From positions 1-6,285 of the forward strand of contig JAUXFK010000172.1 in NCBI GenBank assembly GCA_030623035.1: a DNA stretch of 6,285 bases, read 5' to 3'. Every line of letters starts with the position of its first letter. Positions within the stretch are counted from its first letter, which is position 1. The notes under the pieces are model-generated. The model did not search any database and was not told the origin of the DNA. It saw only the letters and a program-made list of their open reading frames with translations. Below are positions 1-5,967 of the stretch, in pieces. This stretch comes from Deltaproteobacteria bacterium. Its GTDB lineage: Bacteria; Desulfobacterota; UBA8473. The translations under genes were made by a program, and so were the position numbers.

Positions 1-27
1 TTAAGCGGCAAATAGGCAAGACAACTA

Positions 28-59
28 TGTGCCTCTGTGCCTTTGCCCCTCTGTGCCTG
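28..59 (+). repeat. 8-bp tandem array, 4 units
   Basis: Four consecutive 8-bp units start at 28, 36, 44 and 52: TGTGCCTC, TGTGCCTT, TGCCCCTC and TGTGCCTG. The third is degenerate. The array runs straight into the CTGAGTAGTTAC motif at 57-68. It is not coding, and I see no recognised regulatory role. Bases 1-27 upstream hold nothing I can identify. Confidence 0.75.
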
Positions 60-68
60 AGTAGTTAC
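57..68 (+). repeat. CTGAGTAGTTAC motif, copy 1
   Basis: This 12-bp motif ends the 8-bp tandem array. The same 12 bases recur exactly at 102-113 and, on the other strand, at 1308-1319. One-mismatch and two-mismatch versions lie at 4297-4308 and 6169-6180. All copies are intergenic. Confidence 0.75.
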
Positions 69-113
69 AAAATATCAGTGATGATCAGCGTAGATCGGCG
101 GCTGAGTAGTTAC
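69..113 (+). repeat. 45-bp dispersed repeat, left copy
   Basis: The first 28 bases are identical to 6136-6163, and 41 of 45 positions match overall. The core reads ATCAGTGATGATCAGCGTAG. The repeat ends with the exact motif CTGAGTAGTTAC (102-113), only 24 bp before the start codon of the aminotransferase gene. Function is unknown. The right copy has the same orientation, so the two form direct repeats around the whole gene cluster. Confidence 0.85.
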
Positions 114-137
114 GAAACAATATAAAAGAGGAAAACA

Positions 138-1241
138 ATGCGAATCCCTTTAGTAGATTTAAAGAAACAATATCAAAGCATTAAAGATGAAATCGACGAG
201 GCAATTCAGCAGGTTCTGAATGATACGAGTTTTATCCTGGGCAGTGAAGTCGAAAAGCTTGAGGATAGTATTGCCCGGTTTCACAATACAACATGCGGAA
301 TCGGAGTTGCATCAGGAACAGATGCCCTGCTACTGGCTTTAACCGCCTGTGGCATTGGTAAAGATGACGAAGTAATTACAACCCCGTTTACCTTTATTGC
401 TACAACAGAGGCAATTTGCAGGGTAGGTGCGAAACCGGTTTTCTGCGATATCGACGAGACGACCTATAATATGAACCCGGAAAAGATTGAGGAGAAGATC
501 GCACCTTCTACCCGGGCGATCCTGCCGGTGCATCTATATGGTCTAAGTTGCGACATGGAAAAGATTCTTACTCTGGCAAGAGAGTATAATCTAAAGGTGA
601 TTGAAGACTGTGCGCAGGCTTTTGGCTCTGAATATAAGGGAGAAAGGGTAGGTTCATTCGGAGATGCAGGGTGTCTTAGCTTCTTCCCGAGCAAAAACCT
701 GGGTGCTTATGGTGATGGAGGGATGGTTATTACCGATAATGAAGAGGTAGCAAATCATTTGAAGATGTTACGCAATCATGGCTCAAGTAATAAATATTTC
801 TGTGGTATGCATGGCTTCAACAGTCGTCTGGACACGATTCAGGCAGCAATACTCCGTGTAAAATTGAGATATATTGATAGATGGATAAAGGATCGGCAAG
901 AAAATGCAGCGTTTTATAATCAAATGCTTTCCAATACAGATATTGAGATTCCTTTTGTGCCTGATTATGCAAGGCATAGCTTTAATTACTATACCATTCG
1001 GATTAAAAAAAACCGTGATAAATTACAAAAGCACTTAAAAGAAAATGGTATTGCAAATGCAGTGTATTATCCTCTCTGTCTTCACCTACAGGACGTCTAC
1101 AAAGACCTGGGCTATAAGTCTGGTGATTTTCCAATTGCCGAAAAAGTGCAAAATGAGGTTTTATCTTTACCGATATATTCGGAATTGACCCCTTTAGATA
1201 TCACTGAGATCTGCCGAATAATAAAGCAGGTAACTGTTTAG
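138..1241 (+). CDS. DegT/DnrJ/EryC1/StrS-family sugar aminotransferase
   Basis: This 367-residue protein is a PLP-dependent aminotransferase of the family that converts keto-sugar nucleotides to amino-sugar nucleotides in the cytoplasm. It has the usual family length. Visible landmarks are the phosphate-contact motif SGTDAL (59-64), ITTPFTF (80-86), the cofactor-ring aspartate D157 in IEDCAQ with Q160, the Schiff-base lysine K186 in SFFPSKNLGAYGDGG, and N228 in GFNSRLD. All are intact. AGAGG at 127-131, six bases before ATG, supports the start. The closest functional relatives are 3-amino sugar transaminases of the WbpE/FdtB type, but the exact substrate cannot be read from sequence. The partner oxidase or isomerase is not in the window. 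The stop codon lies inside an inverted repeat (1230-1288). Confidence 0.95.
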   Translation: MRIPLVDLKKQYQSIKDEIDEAIQQVLNDTSFILGSEVEKLEDSIARFHNTTCGIGVASGTDALLLALTACGIGKDDEVITTPFTFIATTEAICRVGAKPVFCDIDETTYNMNPEKIEEKIAPSTRAILPVHLYGLSCDMEKILTLAREYNLKVIEDCAQAFGSEYKGERVGSFGDAGCLSFFPSKNLGAYGDGGMVITDNEEVANHLKMLRNHGSSNKYFCGMHGFNSRLDTIQAAILRVKLRYIDRWIKDRQENAAFYNQMLSNTDIEIPFVPDYARHSFNYYTIRIKKNRDKLQKHLKENGIANAVYYPLCLHLQDVYKDLGYKSGDFPIAEKVQNEVLSLPIYSELTPLDITEICRIIKQVTV

Positions 1242-1288
1242 CCAAATCATAAAATCTCATTATCTCCTTAAGATGGCTAAACAATTAC
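1230..1288. repeat. Inverted repeat overlapping the aminotransferase stop codon
   Basis: The arms are GTAACTGTTTAGCCA (1230-1244) and TGGCTAAACAATTAC (1274-1288). They pair at 14 of 15 positions, with ten uninterrupted pairs next to a 29-base loop. The left arm contains the last codons and the TAG stop (1239-1241). No T-run follows, so a classical intrinsic terminator is not supported. It may be a 3'-end stabilising stem or a small repeat element inserted at the gene end. Confidence 0.65.
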
Positions 1289-1307
1289 TAAAACAGATAG
1301 TTTGATT

Positions 1308-1320
1308 GTAACTACTCAGG
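1308..1320 (-). repeat. CTGAGTAGTTAC motif, copy 3 (minus strand)
   Basis: On the minus strand this reads CCTGAGTAGTTAC, identical to 56-68 including the extra leading C. It forms the left tip of the MITE-like element. It is the only near-complete copy in reverse orientation. The partial forward copy CCTGAGTA at 1472-1479 marks the other tip. Confidence 0.75.
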
Positions 1321-1492
1321 TGGGTAGGCTGAAGACTGAAGACTGTTAGGAAAAATGGGAATGCGGCTCATTTTGAAGCCATGTTTGGTGCGAAAACCTG
1401 CTCTTTCTCCACCAACGTTCGTCAATCGTGCTTTTCGGCCCCCCTTCAGCCTTCAGTCTAAACAGCTTCAGCCTGAGTATGTGAGAAGTCAC
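1308..1492. mobile_element. MITE-like palindromic intergenic element (candidate)
   Basis: About 185 bp with nested, imperfect terminal inverted repeats and no gene. TACTCAGG (1313-1320) pairs with CCTGAGTA (1472-1479). GGCTGAAG (1327-1334) pairs with CTTCAGCC (1466-1473). AGACTGAAG (1333-1341) pairs with CTTCAGTCT (1451-1459). The outermost GTAACT (1308-1313) faces AGTCAC (1487-1492) with one mismatch. The left end carries CCTGAGTAGTTAC on the minus strand. An inner 6-bp stem, TTGGTG/CACCAA (1385-1390, 1410-1415), is also possible. There is no transposase, and I cannot see a clear target-site duplication. It could equally be a REP-like structured repeat. Confidence 0.5.
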
Positions 1493-1520
1493 GTTTGATT
1501 AAAAAGAGGGAATCAAGAGA

Positions 1521-2534
1521 ATGGGTTCTAAGATTCTTATAACCGGTGCAGCGGGTTTTATCGGCTTTCACCTTTCTAAGTACCTTCTAAAGAGGGGCGA
1601 TACTATAATAGGCATCGACAATATGAATGACTATTATGATGTAAGCCTCAAAGAGGCAAGGCTTTCCAGGCTTAATCAACATCGTAATTTTCTATTTAAA
1701 GGGCTGGACTTGAAGCATAAAGATGGGATAAACAGGCTCTTTAAAAAACAAGATATTGACAGGGTAGTTCACCTGGCGGCCCAGGCCGGCGTAAGATACT
1801 CACTGGAAAACCCTCATGCCTATGTGGACAGCAACCTGGTTGGTTTTATGAATATTTTAGAAGGCTGCCGTAATGCCAGGGTAACACATCTTGTATTTGC
1901 CTCTTCCAGCTCTGTCTATGGTGCGAATACAAATATGCCTTTTTCAGTACATGACAATGTGGATCATCCGGTATCTCTGTATGGGGCGACGAAAAAGGCG
2001 AATGAGCTTATGGCTCATACGTATGCCTGGCTTTTTAACCTGCCGTGTACAGGGCTAAGATTTTTTACTGTTTACGGTCCGTTTGGCAGGCCGGACATGG
2101 CATTATTTTTATTTACAAAGGCAATCCTTGAAGACAGACCCATATCACTCTTTAACTATGGAAATATGAAACGGGACTTTACCTATATAGATGATATTGT
2201 AGAGGGCATCGTTAGAGTTGTCGATAAGATACCCGGACCAGACCCCGGATGGAATAGCGATAATCCTGACCCGGGGAAAAGCAGTGCACCATACAGGATT
2301 TATAATATCGGGAATCATAACCCTGTTGACCTTAAGTACTTTGTAGAGGTACTGGAGGGATGTCTGGGGAAAAAGGCAAAGAAGGAACTCCTTCCCATCC
2401 AGCCAGGGGATGTACCTGAGACCTATGCGGATGTGGATGACCTGATAGCGGATGTAAACTTCAAACCAGAGACACCGATAGAAGTTGGCGTTGAAAGGTT
2501 TGTAAAGTGGTATAAGGAATTTTATAGCACCTGA
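1521..2534 (+). CDS. UDP-glucuronate 4-epimerase-type protein (NAD-dependent epimerase/dehydratase)
   Basis: This 337-residue extended short-chain dehydrogenase probably interconverts UDP-glucuronate and UDP-galacturonate in the cytoplasm. The NAD-binding GAAGFIG turn has glycines at 9, 12 and 15. The serine region ASSSSVYG lies at 127-134 and the catalytic YxxxK at Y154/K158. The segments DNMNDYYDVSLKEARLSRL (33-51) and AGVRYSLENP (89-98) are characteristic of the LspL/CapI UDP-glucuronate epimerases rather than GalE. RFFTVYGPFGRPDMA (180-194) is the usual substrate-side segment. Length is normal. The start has AGAGGG at 1505-1510, ten bases upstream, which is a little far, and AAGAGA directly adjacent. 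The cysC gene follows after 40 bp and is probably co-transcribed. A related UDP-sugar epimerase specificity is possible. Confidence 0.92.
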   Translation: MGSKILITGAAGFIGFHLSKYLLKRGDTIIGIDNMNDYYDVSLKEARLSRLNQHRNFLFKGLDLKHKDGINRLFKKQDIDRVVHLAAQAGVRYSLENPHAYVDSNLVGFMNILEGCRNARVTHLVFASSSSVYGANTNMPFSVHDNVDHPVSLYGATKKANELMAHTYAWLFNLPCTGLRFFTVYGPFGRPDMALFLFTKAILEDRPISLFNYGNMKRDFTYIDDIVEGIVRVVDKIPGPDPGWNSDNPDPGKSSAPYRIYNIGNHNPVDLKYFVEVLEGCLGKKAKKELLPIQPGDVPETYADVDDLIADVNFKPETPIEVGVERFVKWYKEFYST

Positions 2535-2574
2535 AAGTGGATACTTTGGAGAAAGAGGAGAGAAAGAGAAAACG

Positions 2575-3180
2575 ATGAAAAAGAACAATGTGACATGGTT
2601 TGACGGTCATATAAGCAGAGAAGACCGAGAAAGGCTTCATAACCATAAAGGAGCGGTTATATGGTTTACTGGCCTTTCTGCATCGGGTAAGTCGACCATT
2701 GCCCACCTGGTAGAAAAAAAGCTCCATGAAAGGGGCTGCTCCACTTATGTACTGGATGGAGACAACGTCAGACACGGGTTGTGTATGGATCTTGGCTTTA
2801 CACCAGAAGATCGAGCAGAGAATATCAGAAGAATCGGCGAGATGGTCAAATTGTTTGCCAACACCGCAATTATTGTCTTAACAGCCTTTATTTCCCCATA
2901 CAGAGAGGATAGAACCAAAGTCCGCAACCTTTTGAAACCAGGGGAATTTTTTGAAATTTATGTGAATTGTCCCTTAGAAGTCTGTGCTTCCCGTGATCCC
3001 AAGGGGATATATCAAAAGGCAAGAGATGGCCTTATAAAGGAGTTTACTGGAGTTACAGCCCCTTACGAACCTCCAGAGACCCCAGAAATGGTTGTTTATT
3101 CAGATAAGGAGGATGCAATGGAATCGGCGATGCAGGTAGTTCATCTCCTTGAGCAGTTTAAAATCATACCTAAAGCTTAA
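2575..3180 (+). CDS. cysC: Adenylylsulfate (APS) kinase
   Basis: CysC phosphorylates adenosine 5'-phosphosulfate with ATP to give PAPS, the universal sulfate donor. The 201-residue protein has the usual length and all key parts: the N-terminal VTWFDGHISREDRE segment, Walker A GLSASGKST (33-41, K39), LDGDNVRHGL (60-69, with D61 and D63), the APS-binding GFTPEDRAENIRRIGE (74-89), FISPYREDR (105-113, with the S107 phosphoserine position), and the lid region DPKGIYQKAR to FTGVTAPYEPP (141-167). AGGAG at 2556-2560 lies 14 bases before ATG, with more purines between. No ATP sulfurylase gene is adjacent. Lying between sugar-nucleotide genes, it more likely serves glycan sulfation than cysteine synthesis; this is inferred from position, not shown. 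Confidence 0.96.
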   Translation: MKKNNVTWFDGHISREDRERLHNHKGAVIWFTGLSASGKSTIAHLVEKKLHERGCSTYVLDGDNVRHGLCMDLGFTPEDRAENIRRIGEMVKLFANTAIIVLTAFISPYREDRTKVRNLLKPGEFFEIYVNCPLEVCASRDPKGIYQKARDGLIKEFTGVTAPYEPPETPEMVVYSDKEDAMESAMQVVHLLEQFKIIPKA

Positions 3181-3199
3181 AAAGTCTGTAACTAAAACC

Positions 3200-3215
3200 A
3201 GCGGCAATAGCCGCT
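3200..3215 (+). other. Short hairpin between cysC and gmd
   Basis: AGCGGC (3200-3205) and GCCGCT (3210-3215) form a perfect 6-bp stem with the 4-base loop AATA. The following bases TATTAATG are not a T-run, so this is at best a weak terminator. An mRNA processing or stability stem inside the operon is equally likely. Confidence 0.45.
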
Positions 3216-3227
3216 TATTAATGAGAA

Positions 3228-3235
3228 AAGGGGGG
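3228..3235 (+). promoter_or_regulatory. Ribosome binding site fixing the GTG start of gmd
   Basis: The purine block AAGGGGGG ends four bases before GTG at 3240. The nearby ATG at 3221 is out of frame with gmd. This makes GTG the start and places the NAD(P)-binding motif at the normal N-terminal distance. Confidence 0.65.
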
Positions 3236-3239
3236 CCTT

Positions 3240-4277
3240 GTGAAAAAGAAGGCATTGATCACAGGCATAACCGGACAGGACGGCTCATACCTGGCAGAAT
3301 TGCTGTTATCAAAAGGTTACGAAATTCACGGGCTGATCAGAAGGGCAAGTACATTCAATACATCCAGGATTGATCACCTTTACCAGGACCCTCATCTTCT
3401 TGGCGTCCGTCTATACCTCCATTATGGGGACCTAAATGATTCCGGCCAGTTGACCAATCTGATTTATAATATTCAACCTGATGAGATTTACCATTTAGGT
3501 GCGCAGAGTCATGTAAGGGTCAGCTTTGATATGCCGGAATTTACAGGTGATATTACGGGTATTGGAACAACAAGGCTCTTAGATGCTATAAGGAGAAGCG
3601 GCATTCAAACAAGGTTTTATCAGGCATCGTCAAGTGAGATGTTTGGAGATGCGGAAGCTCCGCAAAATGAGAATACACCTTTCAGACCAAGGAGTCCGTA
3701 TGCTGCTGCCAAGGTTTACGCTTACTGGATGGTCAAGAACTATAGAGACGGGTATGATATGTTCGCCTGCAATGGTATACTCTTTAACCATGAATCCCCA
3801 CGAAGAGGAGAGACCTTTGTGACCCGTAAGATAACAAGGGCTGCTGCACGGATAAAATTGGGTCTCGAAAAGAAGCTATACCTGGGGAATTTAGATGCAA
3901 AGAGAGACTGGGGATTTGCAAAGGAATTTGTAGAGGCGATGTGGATTATGTTACAGCAGGATAAACCTGACGACTATGTTATCGCAACAGGAGAGACCCA
4001 TTCGGTAAGAGAATTTCTTCAAGAGACCTTCTCTTATTTGGACCTTGATTGGAAGGATTATGTCGAGATCGATCAAAAGTACTTTCGCCCAACCGAGGTA
4101 GAGGTTTTAATCGGCGATGCAAGCAAGGCAGAAAAGGAATTGGGCTGGAAACCCAAGGTTAAATTCAAACGGCTGGTGAGGATTATGGTAGATGCTGACC
4201 TGGAAAAGGAGAAGATTATTCTAAACGGTACAGCCAGATGTCATAATGAATCGAAAATCGACCGTCCTGAGACTTGA
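3240..4277 (+). CDS. gmd: GDP-mannose 4,6-dehydratase
   Basis: Gmd converts GDP-D-mannose to GDP-4-keto-6-deoxy-D-mannose, the first step toward GDP-L-fucose and related deoxysugars. The 345-residue product shows the cofactor turn ITGITGQDGSYLAELLL (7-23, glycines 9, 12, 15), the typical RRASTFNTSRIDHLY (34-48), HYGDLNDSG (61-69), the catalytic SSSEMFG (130-136, S132/E133) and YAAAK (Y154/K158), and the family signature NHESPRRG (183-190). The start is GTG with a strong purine block upstream. The last 20 or so residues after LEKEKIILNG are not a stretch I recognise as conserved and may be a lineage-specific tail. The next gene, fcl, supplies the following enzyme, which strengthens both assignments. 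Confidence 0.97.
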   Translation: MKKKALITGITGQDGSYLAELLLSKGYEIHGLIRRASTFNTSRIDHLYQDPHLLGVRLYLHYGDLNDSGQLTNLIYNIQPDEIYHLGAQSHVRVSFDMPEFTGDITGIGTTRLLDAIRRSGIQTRFYQASSSEMFGDAEAPQNENTPFRPRSPYAAAKVYAYWMVKNYRDGYDMFACNGILFNHESPRRGETFVTRKITRAAARIKLGLEKKLYLGNLDAKRDWGFAKEFVEAMWIMLQQDKPDDYVIATGETHSVREFLQETFSYLDLDWKDYVEIDQKYFRPTEVEVLIGDASKAEKELGWKPKVKFKRLVRIMVDADLEKEKIILNGTARCHNESKIDRPET

Positions 4278-4296
4278 GTTGTTTGAGGGCGATCGT

Positions 4297-4308
4297 CTGA
4301 GTAGTTAT
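4297..4308 (+). repeat. CTGAGTAGTTAC-like motif, copy 4
   Basis: CTGAGTAGTTAT matches the motif at 11 of 12 positions. It occupies the middle of the 48-bp gap between gmd and fcl and ends 17 bases before the fcl start codon, similar to its placement 24 bases before the aminotransferase start. Confidence 0.65.
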
Positions 4309-4325
4309 TTGAAAGTGAGTCGCTT

Positions 4326-5276
4326 ATGTCTTTTTGGATTGATAAACGTGTTCTCATAACCGGCGGTGCCGGTTTTCTCGGCTCGTTTGTTATAGAAAGA
4401 CTCAAAAATAGGGGTTGCAAAAACATATTTATTCCAAGGAGCAAGGACTATGATTTAGTTTCTATAGAAGGGGTTAAGGGGGTTTACGAAGATGCAAAGC
4501 CACAGATCGTCATCCATCTTGCTGCCAAAGTCGGAGGCATCGGTGCAAACAGGAAGAATCCAGGTAAGTTCTTCTATGACAACCTGATGATGGGTGTTCA
4601 GATGATGGAAATCGGAAGACAACATGGAATCGATAAGTTTATAGCCATTGGAACGATCTGTGCTTATCCTAAATTCGCATCCGTTCCTTTTAAAGAGGAG
4701 GATCTGTGGAACGGATATCCTGAAGAGACGAATGCACCCTATGGTCTGGCCAAAAAGATGCTCCTGGTGCAATCACAGGCTTATCGCCAACAGTATGGGT
4801 TTAATTCTATCTGCCTTTTCCCTGTAAATCTCTACGGGCCTAATGACAATTTCGATCCTGAATCTTCCCATGTTATCCCTGCCCTTATTAAGAAGTGCGT
4901 GGACGCGATAAAAAGCAGAAAAAAGGAGATCATAGTATGGGGCACAGGCAGGCCTACCCGAGAGTTTCTCTATGTAGAAGACGCAGCACAAGGCATACTC
5001 CTGGCAGCAGAGAAATACAATAAGAGTGACCCGGTGAATATTGGGGCCGGTTTTGAAATAAGCATAAAAGATCTGGTTGATCTCATTGTGAATTTAAGTG
5101 GTTTCAAAGGGGAAATCGTTTGGGATGCCTCTAAACCAGATGGCCAGCCGAGAAGGATGCTCGATACATCCAGGGCGAAAAAAGAGTTCGGGTTTACGGC
5201 AAATACAGACTTTGAGGAAGGGCTAAAAAGAACCATTGAATGGTATAAAAAAGAATCCGACAAATCTGGTTTATGA
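4326..5276 (+). CDS. fcl: GDP-L-fucose synthase
   Basis: This 316-residue epimerase/reductase turns GDP-4-keto-6-deoxy-mannose, the Gmd product, into GDP-L-fucose using NADPH. Landmarks are TGGAGFLG (12-19), HLAAKVGGIGANRKNP (64-79), GTICAYPK (109-116), YGLAK (Y139/K143), the SHVIPALI histidine H182, and the C-terminal KPDGQPRRMLD (270-280). Compared with the E. coli enzyme's Ser107/Cys109/Tyr136/Lys140/His179, the cysteine (C112), tyrosine, lysine and histidine are kept, while the serine is threonine (T110), a conservative change. GTGAG at 4315-4319, six bases before ATG, is a modest ribosome site. The TGA stop overlaps the ATG of the next gene (ATGA, 5273-5276). The symbol wcaG is also used. 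Confidence 0.96.
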   Translation: MSFWIDKRVLITGGAGFLGSFVIERLKNRGCKNIFIPRSKDYDLVSIEGVKGVYEDAKPQIVIHLAAKVGGIGANRKNPGKFFYDNLMMGVQMMEIGRQHGIDKFIAIGTICAYPKFASVPFKEEDLWNGYPEETNAPYGLAKKMLLVQSQAYRQQYGFNSICLFPVNLYGPNDNFDPESSHVIPALIKKCVDAIKSRKKEIIVWGTGRPTREFLYVEDAAQGILLAAEKYNKSDPVNIGAGFEISIKDLVDLIVNLSGFKGEIVWDASKPDGQPRRMLDTSRAKKEFGFTANTDFEEGLKRTIEWYKKESDKSGL

Positions 5277-5587
5277 TGAAAAACAAGGAAGTATTAGAAA
5301 ACAAGAATATTTTAACACTAAAAAAGATGATAATAGACTTTTTTAAATATGACAAGGTAAAGATCGTTCTTTTTGGGTCAAGAGCAAGGGGCGATAATTA
5401 TGTTTTCTCTGATGTGGATATTGGTATAATGCCTTATGGAAAATTGGATAGAGGGAAAATTACTCTTCTTAGAGAAAAAATAGAAAATCTGAATATTCCA
5501 TACAGAGTTGAAATAGTAAGTTTTATGGAAGTCTCAAAAGAATTTAAGCAAGAAGCCCTAAAAGAGGCGGTGATATGGAAAGATTGA
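5273..5587 (+). CDS. MNT-domain nucleotidyltransferase (MntA/HI0073-like)
   Basis: This 104-residue minimal nucleotidyltransferase has the polymerase-beta-type active site GSRARGDNYVFSDVDIG (35-51), with metal-binding aspartates D47 and D49. The probable third acidic residue is E80 in RVEIVSF, where an aspartate is more common. Proteins of this size act with a HEPN or HI0074-type partner; MntA antitoxins attach AMP to the partner's tyrosine. The start ATG overlaps the fcl stop and is followed at once by a second in-frame ATG (5276). No clear ribosome site precedes it, so translation probably depends on coupling to fcl. The gene looks more AT-rich than the sugar genes, which hints at separate acquisition. 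Whether it is an antitoxin or another transferase is unproven. Confidence 0.88.
   Translation: MMKNKEVLENKNILTLKKMIIDFFKYDKVKIVLFGSRARGDNYVFSDVDIGIMPYGKLDRGKITLLREKIENLNIPYRVEIVSFMEVSKEFKQEALKEAVIWKD
5564..5570 (+). promoter_or_regulatory. Ribosome binding site of the HEPN-like gene
   Basis: GAGGCGG lies four bases before ATG at 5575, inside the end of the nucleotidyltransferase gene. It supports a start that overlaps the upstream gene by 13 bases. No other in-frame ATG lies nearby. Confidence 0.55.
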
Positions 5588-5967
5588 AAATAAAACACAA
5601 TGATGCCCTGCGGTCCTTAAAGACTTTGGGAGAAATCCTGAAAGAGCCATTTTCAATGATTGTAAGAGATGCGACTATCCAGCGGTTTGAATGTACCTTT
5701 GAGGCAATATGGAAATTCTTAAAAGAATACCTGAGGGAAAAGGAAGGTATCATCTCAAATTCCCCCAAACGCTGTTTTAAAGAGATTTTTCCCTTAGGAT
5801 TTTTAACAGAAGAAGAAACTGTAAGATGCCTTGAGATGACTGATAGAAGAAATGATACTTCTCATACTTATAAGGAGGAAGTCGCCCAGCTCATTTATAG
5901 CAAAATACAGGAACACTATACTTTGATGAATAATCTATTGGCGCAGTTTAAGGACAAAGTTGGATAA
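5575..5967 (+). CDS. HI0074-family nucleotidyltransferase partner, HEPN-like (candidate HepT-type toxin)
   Basis: This 130-residue helical protein resembles the HI0074 'nucleotidyltransferase substrate-binding' family, a branch of the HEPN fold. Supporting segments are the N-terminal KIKHNDALRSLKTLGEIL, RDATIQRFECTFEAIWKFLKEYL (31-53), and DRRNDTSHTY (90-99). The last contains an exact R92-x4-H97-x-Y99 motif. In HepT toxins this motif forms the RNase site, and its tyrosine is the residue AMPylated by MntA. The gene overlaps the upstream nucleotidyltransferase by 13 bases, the usual arrangement for an obligate pair. An RNase toxin neutralised by its neighbour is the most attractive reading, but many HI0074-type pairs have no proven activity, so the toxin label is inference. 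Confidence 0.85.
   Translation: MERLKIKHNDALRSLKTLGEILKEPFSMIVRDATIQRFECTFEAIWKFLKEYLREKEGIISNSPKRCFKEIFPLGFLTEEETVRCLEMTDRRNDTSHTYKEEVAQLIYSKIQEHYTLMNNLLAQFKDKVG

Noticed and set aside
28..113. CRISPR array
   Set aside because: The 8-bp units are contiguous with no spacers, and the 45-bp repeat occurs once on each side of the cluster, not in an array. No cas genes are present.
120..126. TATAAA as -10 box for the aminotransferase gene
   Set aside because: No acceptable -35 lies 15-19 bases upstream, and the sequence is too close to the ribosome site to leave a sensible leader.
2145..2588. 147-codon open frame on the minus strand
   Set aside because: It lies almost wholly opposite the conserved epimerase gene, has no recognisable domain, and its protein looks like antisense of coding sequence.
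3149..3373. 74-codon plus-strand frame across the cysC-gmd junction
   Set aside because: It overlaps the ends of two well-supported genes in a different frame. It would be driven by the gmd ribosome region but has no family similarity.
4455..4772. 105-codon minus-strand open frame
   Set aside because: It is fully opposite conserved catalytic segments of fcl and resembles no known family; treated as a shadow.
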